From NCBI GenBank assembly GCA_012523655.1, contig JAAYTV010000506.1, forward strand, positions 1-10,208: 10,208 nucleotides of DNA, given 5' to 3'. Made by a program: the position numbers and the translations under genes. This DNA comes from a bacterium. GTDB lineage: Bacteria; Zhuqueibacterota; Zhuqueibacteria; Residuimicrobiales; Residuimicrobiaceae. Below are positions 1 to 6,088 of the stretch, one piece after another (the first letter of the stretch is position 1; each line of letters begins with the position of its first letter). The notes under the pieces are model-generated. The model was not told the origin of the DNA. It did no database searches and was given only the letters and a program-made list of their open reading frames with translations.

Positions 1-1026
1 AAAAAAGTTCATCTCTGGTCCTGCATGGCAGGTTGGGCGGCGGCGGGAGCAGCGTTGGGTGCGCTCGCCGGTTCTTCCGAAAAAAACGATTATTTGGATC
101 CGCAAGACGTCGCCCTCATGACCGGGGTGATGTTCGGCGCCTGCGGTGCGGCCGTCGCTGCCATCCAAGGCATGGACGATCATTATTTTATCTTTGGAGA
201 CAGCAAGAGGTTGGCCGTCGCCGCTGCCAGGTTGAGATCGCGCGCGCTTTTTCCCACGGGATTGCCGGCCGGATTCCATTCGCCGGCGGCGCCATCGCCT
301 GTCGAGACAGAATCGGATGGGACGCGGGCTTTACAACCGCCTTTACAGCGACCGAAGGCGGCTCGTATTCATCTGATGCTGGGGACCGCTTGGACGAGAA
401 CCCCAGCCAATCATCATATCGTCGATGCGTTCAAAGTGTCGGGATTCGGCGGGATCGAAGGCGGTTGGTTTGGGCCCATTGAATATCCACTTGACGAAAG
501 CCGTCCTTTTTGCCGCCAGGCAGGGGTTGATTTTTCCTTATCCCCTCATTTTCGCCTGGGTTTGTCGTTGGCTGATTTTCCGGTGCAAAAAATCACCGGG
601 CGGGATTGGGAGCGTGAAAGTGCGAACAGCGGCGGCTATGGATTTTTTATCGCCTATCTGCCTCGACCCGCGTGCCCCGACTTGGGCGCCCGTTTCGAGT
701 GGTCCTTAGGAGGCGGAATCGGCTGTCATACCCTCAAGGTCAACGGCGTGTTATCATCGGTTTTCGGCATCGGGGTCATCGAACAGCCCGTTTTCTTCCA
801 AGAACGGAAACGCTGCATCGGCGCTCATTTCAGATGCGGACTTGATTATTACCTGAGCCGGAACCTTTCGCTGCAATTACAGGGTGAGGCCAGGATCATC
901 CCCCCGTTAAATCTCCCGCTGATCACCTATATCAATCCCTATAATCAGGAAGAGAAAAGACTGGCGCCCCACTCGGTCAATTTTTCCAGTCTCAGCTTGG
1001 CGGCTGGGCTGCGGTTCCATTTTTGA
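1..1026 (+). CDS. Glycine-zipper plus outer-membrane beta-barrel-like protein, probably 5'-partial
   Basis: The frame is open from base 1 to the TGA at 1024-1026. The first ATG (base 25) has no Shine-Dalgarno, so the true start is probably upstream of the window. From that ATG the protein has 333 residues. Residues 4-15 and about 34-50 are Gly/Ala-rich hydrophobic stretches separated by a short polar linker, followed by a YFIFGDSKRL-like strand. This arrangement recalls a family of envelope proteins with an N-terminal Sm-like or beta domain and a glycine-zipper hairpin, whose N-terminal domain would lie off the window. A Pro/Ala-rich linker (about 75-110) leads to some 220 residues of alternating amphipathic strands ending in GLRFHF. 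A C-terminal aromatic residue is the classic signal for BAM-mediated outer-membrane insertion. I infer a small outer-membrane barrel of unknown function. The neighbouring operon is convergent, so it gives no functional clue. The coding call is firm, the barrel moderately so. Confidence 0.75.
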   Translation, partial: KKVHLWSCMAGWAAAGAALGALAGSSEKNDYLDPQDVALMTGVMFGACGAAVAAIQGMDDHYFIFGDSKRLAVAAARLRSRALFPTGLPAGFHSPAAPSPVETESDGTRALQPPLQRPKAARIHLMLGTAWTRTPANHHIVDAFKVSGFGGIEGGWFGPIEYPLDESRPFCRQAGVDFSLSPHFRLGLSLADFPVQKITGRDWERESANSGGYGFFIAYLPRPACPDLGARFEWSLGGGIGCHTLKVNGVLSSVFGIGVIEQPVFFQERKRCIGAHFRCGLDYYLSRNLSLQLQGEARIIPPLNLPLITYINPYNQEEKRLAPHSVNFSSLSLAAGLRFHF

Positions 1027-1051
1027 CATCACCCTGTTAAAAGGTGTGATG
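1027..1051 (+). terminator. Hairpin directly after the barrel gene, weak terminator candidate
   Basis: Immediately after the TGA, CATCACCC pairs with GG-T-GTGATG (8 pairs, one bulged T) around the loop TGTTAAAA. There is no T-tract after the stem, so it does not meet the usual criteria for an intrinsic terminator. It may instead end or stabilise the transcript in another way. The remainder of this convergent gap (to 1182) shows nothing else I can support. Confidence 0.3.
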
Positions 1052-1182
1052 GGCGGTCAGAAGCTGTACCCTGCTCCCACCCCTCTCCGTCGCTGCACCT
1101 TGCTTTCGCATGCGCGCGAGAGCCGCCTTGCCGTACAGTCGGACATTCGTTGCTGGGGAACCTGGAATGACAAGCCGATTCT

Positions 1183-1197
1183 GCCGACGGCGTCGGC
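1183..1197 (-). terminator. Short perfect hairpin abutting the permease stop codon
   Basis: GCCGAC and GTCGGC flank a 3-base loop, directly adjoining the TGA of the permease gene (1198-1200). The stem is short but fully paired and GC-rich. No T-run follows on the minus strand, so its role as the operon's 3' terminator is only a guess from its position. Confidence 0.25.
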
Positions 1198-2304
1198 TCA
1201 ATACTCCAGTCCGCGGCCGAAATAAAAGACCAGCCCCAGAATGCTGTCCGCCAGGATTACGAGAAAGATTGATGTGACGACAGAGGCGGTGGTGGCACGG
1301 CCCACTGCTTCGGCGCCGCCGCGGACGCGAAAGCCGTAATAGGCGCCGGTGAGGGCGATCAGCCAGGCGAAGACCAAACTTTTAACCAGACCGGTTGTGA
1401 TGTCGCGCAGATAGAGCACCGTGAGCACCTCTCGGTAAAAGGACTCCGGGCTGATCTCCAGATAGGACCAACCGATCACCATAGCGCCGAGAATGCCGAT
1501 GACGACAGAGAGGATGGTCAGTAACGGCATCATCAGGACGATGGCGTAAATTTTCGGCGTCAGCACATACGCGATGGGGTTCAGGCCCATGGATTTCAGC
1601 GCGTCGGTCTCCTCGGTCACCTTCATGGTGGCAATCTCTGAGGCGATGGCAGAGCCGCTGCGGCCGGAGAAAATAATGGCGGTGATCAACGGTCCCATCT
1701 CCCGAGTCATGGAAATGGCGATGAGGTCTGCCACATAGATGGCGGCGCCGAACTGCCGCAATTGAGCGGCGGACTGCAGGGCGAGGATAAACCCGATGAG
1801 AAAGGCGATGAGCGCAACAATAGGAAATGCATTCATGCCGATTTGAATGCATTGATTGGTAAATTCGCCCTTACGGTAATTTTTGCGGTTGAACAATCCC
1901 AGGGCGGTGTAATAGATGGCGTCGGCGGTGAGAAAGAGGTATTCCAGCACCTCCTTGCCGCGAGCCAGCGCCATTTCGCCGAACCGTTCCAAGAGGCCGG
2001 CCGGCGCCTCTTCTTTGCCGGTCTCCCGTTCCTGCAGCGAGAACGCGGTCATGGTCCGCGCCATGTCGGATGAGACGTTGTTCACCCTGAGCGCCACCCC
2101 CCGGCGGTGTAGGGATTCTGAGAGCAGGTCGATCAGGGCTACGCCGGCACTGTCCATTTCGCTGACCGCGGTGAGATCCAGTTCCACAGGGCCAGCCTGA
2201 TCGGCAAGCAGGGCGCTCAACGCTTCATACAATGGCCCGACATTGGAGATCAGCAGGGGGCCGGTTAGGACCAGACGGCCGTTTGTAAAATGGTATTGGT
2301 CCAT
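1198..2304 (-). CDS. MlaE-family ABC permease with N-terminal STAS domain
   Basis: This 368-residue protein is the membrane subunit of an MCE/Mla-type lipid transporter in the inner membrane. Residues about 8-95 form a STAS domain with the signature DLTAVSEMDSAG (44-54); Ser52 sits where anti-anti-sigma-type STAS proteins carry the phosphorylatable Ser/Thr. Residues about 130-368 are an MlaE domain: hydrophobic segments near 160-180, 203-222, 252-280, 305-323 and 340-362, the conserved stretch from REMGPLITAIIFSGRSGSA (201-219) through EETDALKSMGLNP (231-243), and a C-terminal GFRVRGGAEAVGRATTASVV (324-343). In E. coli, MlaB (STAS) is a separate protein that binds the ATPase MlaF; here it is fused to the permease, as in many other bacteria. 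The ATG lies 10 bp after the lipoprotein stop, with a GGGG preceding it. No ATPase gene is adjacent. The family is clear; the transported lipid is unknown. Confidence 0.93.
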   Translation of the reverse strand: MDQYHFTNGRLVLTGPLLISNVGPLYEALSALLADQAGPVELDLTAVSEMDSAGVALIDLLSESLHRRGVALRVNNVSSDMARTMTAFSLQERETGKEEAPAGLLERFGEMALARGKEVLEYLFLTADAIYYTALGLFNRKNYRKGEFTNQCIQIGMNAFPIVALIAFLIGFILALQSAAQLRQFGAAIYVADLIAISMTREMGPLITAIIFSGRSGSAIASEIATMKVTEETDALKSMGLNPIAYVLTPKIYAIVLMMPLLTILSVVIGILGAMVIGWSYLEISPESFYREVLTVLYLRDITTGLVKSLVFAWLIALTGAYYGFRVRGGAEAVGRATTASVVTSIFLVILADSILGLVFYFGRGLEY

Positions 2305-2314
2305 GCCCCGGCCG

Positions 2315-2932
2315 TCACGGTTTTTCGTTTTGATAAAATTCCACGATTTGCTGCAAAAAGATCTGGAATTCCTCGTACAGCATTCGGCTGGCGGTTTCCG
2401 CGAAACCGTTCATGCTTTTATCTGCTTTCAACTCTACGCTTTTATCGAACGTGTGCTGCAGTACCGGCAATTCGGTGTGCGCGTCAAACAGGAAGTAGGC
2501 GCCGGAGAGGTGTGCGCTCTCCTTTTTGCTTAGCTGGGATCGCTCCAGCGCCATAATCTGTCCCGTGAGGTAATAATCGGGACCAATGGAATAGCCACGG
2601 GTGCATCGTTGAAAGAGCTCCAGTCCGGCGACTACTTCGTAGACCATATCGGCGATGGCCGCAGCCGGCTGCACCGCCCACAGATGATAGTAGTAATAGC
2701 TCAATTCGTTGGACCGGGTTCGCAGTGCGATACGGGTCTGATCATAGGCTTTGGTAATGACGAAATCGCGCACGTCCACTTTGATGGCCAGCGGCTTTTC
2801 CACAAGCAGCCGGGTGTCCAGGGTCCCGGGCAGTGCTTCCAGCACATAAAATTTGCGCACGATCGCGCTCTTGCTGCAACCGGATAGGATCTCTCCGGTC
2901 AGAGCGGCCAATAAAAGGACAGTACGTCGCAT
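2315..2932 (-). CDS. ABC-type transport auxiliary lipoprotein (PqiC/YmbA-like)
   Basis: This 205-residue protein has a hydrophobic N-terminus and a lipobox LSGC (16-19), giving a mature lipoprotein anchored at Cys19. The mature part fits the ABC_trans_aux family: a FYVLEALPG opening strand, RIALRTRSNELSYYYYHLWAVQP (about 67-89), then a strand-rich centre (YYLTGQIMALERS, AYFLFDAHTELPV) and a C-terminal helix. Family members accompany MCE proteins and are thought to sit at the outer membrane as the periplasmic or outer-membrane partner of the transporter. Translation probably depends on AGGAAG five bases before the ATG, which lies inside the end of the MCE gene; the two genes are only 1 bp apart (TGACATG), suggesting translational coupling. 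Residues 2-3 after Cys are Ser-Lys, not Asp, so outer-membrane sorting would be expected if the E. coli Lol +2 rule holds here. The family assignment rests on pattern, not alignment. Confidence 0.85.
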   Translation of the reverse strand: MRRTVLLLAALTGEILSGCSKSAIVRKFYVLEALPGTLDTRLLVEKPLAIKVDVRDFVITKAYDQTRIALRTRSNELSYYYYHLWAVQPAAAIADMVYEVVAGLELFQRCTRGYSIGPDYYLTGQIMALERSQLSKKESAHLSGAYFLFDAHTELPVLQHTFDKSVELKADKSMNGFAETASRMLYEEFQIFLQQIVEFYQNEKP

Positions 2933-2933
2933 G

Positions 2934-3917
2934 TCATCTTCCTAATTTGTCATCCGGCGGATTCTTGGGTTTGACGCCGCGCACCAGGATCGATGGATCC
3001 TCGCTGAGCATGCGCGTCAGCTGATTGAGATTGTCAGAGGTCTCCTTGAACGAGCCGACGATGTCGAGCATGTCCGCACGGCTTTTGGCAAACATGGTTT
3101 CCGCGTCTCGAAGCATCCGGTTGCTGCGTTCGAGGGTCGCATTTAATTCGTGCATCAACTGCACGATATCCGCTTTTTTGATGCTTTCGGTGATTTCGAC
3201 CAGATTGCGTAGAATTCTGCGCAGCGAATCCGATTCGGCGATTTCGTCGACGCGCAGCATGGTGCGTTTGGTGAGAAGGGCGATCTCGCGCGCGTCGCTG
3301 CTGAATGTCATCGCGTTGGTCATGGTGGTGTCGATCGCCGGCCGGTTGCGCTGCAACAGGCTGTTCAATTGGGCCATGGTGTTGTTGGTGGTGGTCAGCA
3401 GTTCCATCAGTTTAGCGCGGTTTTCCTGGTCTGTGATCTTTGCCAGGTTGTCCATCACGGTTTGCGCCTTGCCGGCAATGGCCTCCGCGCTGTTGGTGAG
3501 CCGATCGGTGATGGAGGCGGTGGCTGAGATGAAGGAACGCGGCGGCAGCGGCTTGGCTTCGTTGCTGCCGCTGCGCAGTTCGATGAGCTTGATGCCGGTG
3601 ATGCCGAGCAGCGCCATCTCCGCCTGAGTGTCTTCGCGAATGGGCGTGCCCTGATCCAGCGATATTTCCACGATGACCCGACGGATGTCCTGCGGATCGA
3701 TGGTGATTTTGCTGATGAACCCGACGGTCAAACCCTGATATTTGACAGTGCCGCCCTCCAGCAGCCCGGTGACCGAGGTGTCGCGAAAACCGATATAGTA
3801 GATGTCGCGATGCTCCAGCAGTTTCGGCACCAAGATGACGCCGACGACGGCCAGCAGAACAAGGCAGGCGATCACCACAAACACACCGAGACGGATTTTT
3901 TGCGATTTGCTGATCAT
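2934..3917 (-). CDS. MlaD-like MCE-domain protein
   Basis: This 327-residue substrate-binding subunit belongs to an MCE transporter. One transmembrane helix (about 10-31) anchors it in the inner membrane. A single MCE domain follows (about 38-117), with the typical VTGLLEGGTVKYQGLTVG (49-66) and the hydrophobic LLGITGIKLIEL strand (103-114), where MCE hexamers form their central pore. Residues about 130-310 are long, Ala/Ser/Leu-rich and helical, with many Asn, Met and charged residues; I read this as a coiled-coil or helical-barrel extension, giving a longer periplasmic reach than the short E. coli MlaD. The tail ends in a Pro/Lys-rich stretch. It is the first of the three transporter genes, 24 bp after the peptidase stop; no strong Shine-Dalgarno precedes its ATG. 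The family is certain. The cargo (phospholipid or another hydrophobe) is not deducible. Confidence 0.95.
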   Translation of the reverse strand: MISKSQKIRLGVFVVIACLVLLAVVGVILVPKLLEHRDIYYIGFRDTSVTGLLEGGTVKYQGLTVGFISKITIDPQDIRRVIVEISLDQGTPIREDTQAEMALLGITGIKLIELRSGSNEAKPLPPRSFISATASITDRLTNSAEAIAGKAQTVMDNLAKITDQENRAKLMELLTTTNNTMAQLNSLLQRNRPAIDTTMTNAMTFSSDAREIALLTKRTMLRVDEIAESDSLRRILRNLVEITESIKKADIVQLMHELNATLERSNRMLRDAETMFAKSRADMLDIVGSFKETSDNLNQLTRMLSEDPSILVRGVKPKNPPDDKLGR

Positions 3918-3941
3918 GCTATTACCATCCGCTTGTTGACA

Positions 3942-4883
3942 TTACTCGCCCCAACTGGCTGCAGAGCCGCGCACATCCACATGGACGAACGGGCCATGGC
4001 TGTGCGTGCGACGATATCGAGCGAGGCCGCCCAGAAGTGAGGCAAAAACCGGCTCCCGGCTCCATGCCTCGATCCAATCGCGAAGCTGTTCCGCGTCGAG
4101 AAGGTCGCAACGACCGTCGCGATTGAGATCGTCCATATTGCCGTTGCCATCGCGATCCACAAAGATATCCGCAGCGCCGCCCCAGCAATGCCAGCTGTAG
4201 GGGACATTGCCGATGGCCTTGTTATACGCCGGCGTGCGAAAGCCACTCAGAATCGCCAGAGTGGGGCAGTCAAAACCCTTCAAGGCCAGATGGTCGATAA
4301 TCAACTCCAGCTTGTGCAGCAGTTTTTCCTGCAAACAGAGGAATTTCGGATGGTCGCCCGGTTGCTTGCAGAGAAATTGGGCCACCTGGAAATGGGGAGA
4401 AAGATACACGCTTTCCATCTCTTTGGTGACCCGGATGAACCCGGTCGGCATCGCATGATGGGTGAGGGTTTGCATCACGCGGGACGGGTAGAATCCGATC
4501 TGGTAGCCTTCAAGTTTTTCCGTGCCTAGATACGGCGTTAGCACAAAGACCTGCAACCGGATGCTGTCCGACGGCTGGGTGCGATAAAAAGTGCAGGGGT
4601 AGACGCCGGCTGCGGCCGGCGCGTGAAAAACAACCTCCTCTGCGGAACGGCGGGTACAGCCGAGTTCACTGCGTACGGCAATCTCATTCGCGGCCTTTAT
4701 TTTGTGCAATCGCAGGGAGACGGTTTCACCGGGCATGACAAAGATGGAAAAGATGTGCCGGCTGGTGCTGATCCCTTTGCAGGTCAACGAAAAACCCGCT
4801 GAGCCGGCCGCCAAGGTTGGTTTCAGCAGAACACAGAGGACCAGGATCAAACACAAAAGGACTTTATGCAGAATAGTACGCAT
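3942..4883 (-). CDS. Secreted M15-type (DD-/LD-peptidase-like) zinc peptidase
   Basis: This 313-residue protein has a Sec-type signal peptide (charged start, Leu/Val core 8-20, cleavage near TLAAG at 24-27). Residues about 30-155 are beta-rich and not recognised. The C-terminal half (about 157-306) carries the M15 peptidase hallmarks: SGFRTPAYN (213-221), the zinc-ligand motif SWHCWGGAADIFVD with His232 and Asp239, and FVHVDVRG with His301 as third ligand. M15 enzymes cut D-Ala-containing or LD bonds in peptidoglycan stem peptides, so a periplasmic wall-editing role is likely. Just after the HxxxxxxD motif, residues 243-263 form two overlapping EF-hand-like loops (Asp/Asn at 243, 245, 247, 251; and 252, 254, 256, 260, 263, with Gly248 and Gly257), suggesting calcium binding; I believe related M15 proteins carry similar inserts. 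It starts 27 bp after the oxidoreductase stop, with only a poor ribosome site. Its family is secure; its exact substrate is not. Confidence 0.85.
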   Translation of the reverse strand: MRTILHKVLLCLILVLCVLLKPTLAAGSAGFSLTCKGISTSRHIFSIFVMPGETVSLRLHKIKAANEIAVRSELGCTRRSAEEVVFHAPAAAGVYPCTFYRTQPSDSIRLQVFVLTPYLGTEKLEGYQIGFYPSRVMQTLTHHAMPTGFIRVTKEMESVYLSPHFQVAQFLCKQPGDHPKFLCLQEKLLHKLELIIDHLALKGFDCPTLAILSGFRTPAYNKAIGNVPYSWHCWGGAADIFVDRDGNGNMDDLNRDGRCDLLDAEQLRDWIEAWSREPVFASLLGGLARYRRTHSHGPFVHVDVRGSAASWGE

Positions 4884-4910
4884 AACCGGATTGCACTGTT
4901 CGTTAAGAGG

Positions 4911-5891
4911 TTACGGGCGGAGGGTGATCCATTTGCCCGACTGTTTTTTACTTTTATCAGCCGCTTCCATAAACGTGAACATGGCAATGGTCTCCTCACG
5001 CGGGACCGGGGATTTACCGGTGCGGAAGAACTCGATGATCTGGCTCAACAGGTTCTTATAAACCGAGCCTTTGCCCAATTCGAAATGGGCGATGGATTTC
5101 TCGCCGTACAGTGTGGCCCCATAGTCCTTGGCGCCGTTGCGCAGTCCGCGGAAAATGCCCACGCGGCCGTCCTGCCATAATCCGATCACCACATCCGCAT
5201 CGGTCTGTTGAATGCGCTGAATTTGAACGCACGCAGGTCCAAGAGCGGTGAACAGCATTTCGATGCCGTGGATCCCGTACCACATAAGATCCGGATGGTG
5301 GGGTTCGTAGGAGACCGGACTGAAAGCTTCGCAGCCCAGAATCGCGCCCAGGGTTTTGTTTTGCACAGCTTCAAAAAAGCCGTCCAGAAAACGCAGGCTG
5401 GAGGCGCTGAAGCAGGGAGTTTGGTACTGGTCCGCCAGTCGAAAGATCTCTTTCACCTCATGGACGCTGGCAGACATGGGTTTGTCGATAAAAACCGGCT
5501 TATGCGCCTGGAGAACCGGCCGAACCTGCTGCAGATGAACGCGGCCGTCCACGCTGTTCAGGATAACCGCATCCACTTTACTGATCAGTGTTGGTATATC
5601 GCCGACGATCTCGATGTTCCATTTTTCTTTGAGCTCCTTGGTATACCCTTCCACCCGGGTACGGCTGGCTTCGACGTCCGGGCTGCCGCCGGGAAAAGCA
5701 CAGACCACGCGGCCGCCTGGAACATACTCTGCAGAGGTGGGATCATTGAGCGAACGGGTAAACGCCGGTGCATGGGATGTGTCCAGACCGATGAGGCCGA
5801 TGCGCAAAGGTTGAGCGTTGAGAGTCATGGGTAAGAGTCCTGGTATGATGCTGACCAATAGGATGAGTGGTTTGACCGGTAAAAATTTCAT
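4911..5891 (-). CDS. Gfo/Idh/MocA-family oxidoreductase with N-terminal signal-like segment
   Basis: From the chosen ATG this is a 326-residue protein. An N-terminal Rossmann domain begins at IGLIGLDTSHA (31-41) and includes VDAVILNSVDGRVH (106-119) and the IDKPMS motif (135-140), whose Lys137 is the family's catalytic lysine. A mixed alpha/beta substrate domain follows, with GIHGIEML (207-214) holding the probable active-site His208. The usual GxGxxG loop is replaced by GLIGLDTSH, a variant I associate with an uncharacterised Gfo/Idh subgroup. Residues 1-26 look like a Sec signal peptide (hydrophobic core 9-21, LNA before Gln27) with no twin-arginine. I chose ATG 5891 because GAGGT lies four bases before it; a TTG at 5894 is too close to that site. 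An internal ATG at 5828 with an upstream AGGA would give a cytosolic form. Members of the family act on sugars or cyclitols with NAD(P). It leads the apparent five-gene operon. Substrate and location remain unknown. Confidence 0.85.
   Translation of the reverse strand: MKFLPVKPLILLVSIIPGLLPMTLNAQPLRIGLIGLDTSHAPAFTRSLNDPTSAEYVPGGRVVCAFPGGSPDVEASRTRVEGYTKELKEKWNIEIVGDIPTLISKVDAVILNSVDGRVHLQQVRPVLQAHKPVFIDKPMSASVHEVKEIFRLADQYQTPCFSASSLRFLDGFFEAVQNKTLGAILGCEAFSPVSYEPHHPDLMWYGIHGIEMLFTALGPACVQIQRIQQTDADVVIGLWQDGRVGIFRGLRNGAKDYGATLYGEKSIAHFELGKGSVYKNLLSQIIEFFRTGKSPVPREETIAMFTFMEAADKSKKQSGKWITLRP
5837..5840 (-). promoter_or_regulatory. Alternative ribosome-binding site inside the oxidoreductase gene
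   Basis: AGGA on the minus strand lies eight bases before the in-frame ATG at 5828-5826 (Met22 of the long form). Starting here would remove almost all of the hydrophobic segment and begin MTLNAQPLRIG, just before the Rossmann fold. It competes with GAGGT (5900-5896) before the long-form ATG. Confidence 0.3.
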
Positions 5892-5895
5892 CAAG

Positions 5896-5900
5896 ACCTC
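5896..5900 (-). promoter_or_regulatory. Ribosome-binding site that decides the long oxidoreductase start
   Basis: GAGGT on the minus strand is four bases upstream of the ATG at 5891-5889. It favours that ATG over the TTG at 5894, which is only one base away from the site. It lies just downstream of the two competing hairpins in the leader. Confidence 0.5.
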
Positions 5901-5911
5901 GGTTTCAGGCG

Positions 5912-5952
5912 ACCGGCAGCCGCCGGTTTGGTCGTGCAGATCAGGCGGCTGC
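5912..5952 (-). promoter_or_regulatory. Two mutually exclusive hairpins in the operon leader
   Basis: On the minus strand, GCAGCCGCC (5952-5944) can pair perfectly with GGCGGCTGC (5924-5916), nine base pairs around a 19-base loop. Alternatively ACCGGC (5927-5922) pairs with GCCGGT (5917-5912) around a GGCT loop. The second hairpin uses up the 3' arm of the first, so only one can form. Both end within 25 bases of the start codon at 5891. This resembles a switchable leader or an operator, but GC-rich sequence can give such pairing by chance. No known riboswitch class was recognised. Confidence 0.3.
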
Positions 5953-6039
5953 AGGGCAATGATCCCCTGGCCGCGTCTGGTTAAAAGGGCTATTTCAGGC
6001 TAGGTATAGTGAGGCAGCAATGCCAACCTGTTAATACCA

Positions 6040-6070
6040 CAAAGTTAAGCGATATGAATAAAAAGTGCAA
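6040..6070 (-). promoter_or_regulatory. Candidate promoter of the five-gene operon
   Basis: On the minus strand TTG (6070-6068) is followed after 20 bases by TAACTTTG (6047-6040). This fits the Bacteroidota-type promoter (TTG near -33, TAnnTTTG near -7) and is a poor match to the sigma-70 -10 box. It would start a transcript about 140 bases before the oxidoreductase ATG, with the hairpin pair in the leader. The match depends on the organism being from that broad group, which is not established. Confidence 0.4.
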
Positions 6071-6078
6071 GCACTATT
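6058..6078 (-). terminator. Weak intrinsic terminator after the 718-residue gene
   Basis: Eleven bases past the stop of the large gene, the minus strand reads AATAGTG-CTTG-CACTTTTTATT: a short stem (AGTG/CACT, extendable across a T:T mismatch) directly followed by a T-run. The stem is short, so termination may be partial. It overlaps the upstream element of the promoter candidate for the next operon. Confidence 0.35.
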
Positions 6079-6088
6079 CCAAGCCGGG

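Noticed and set aside
33..482. Arg-rich 149-codon frame overlapping the barrel gene
   Set aside because: Extremely Arg-rich product typical of a shifted frame in GC-rich DNA; the barrel frame has family-like features.
3025..3627. 200-codon open frame antisense to the MCE gene
   Set aside because: Its product is Ser/Arg/Leu-rich low-complexity sequence mirroring the MCE codons, with no motif; the opposite strand is a clear MCE protein.
4080..4160. Dockerin domain in the peptidase
   Set aside because: The Asp/Asn loops lie inside the M15 domain and overlap each other, not the two spaced 22-residue repeats of a dockerin.
5208..5834. 208-codon open frame antisense to the oxidoreductase gene
   Set aside because: The composition looks like an antisense shadow, there is no recognisable domain, and the Gfo/Idh protein explains the stretch.
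5892..5894. TTG start codon for the oxidoreductase
   Set aside because: It lies one base from the GAGGT site, too close for initiation; the next codon, ATG at 5891, is better spaced.
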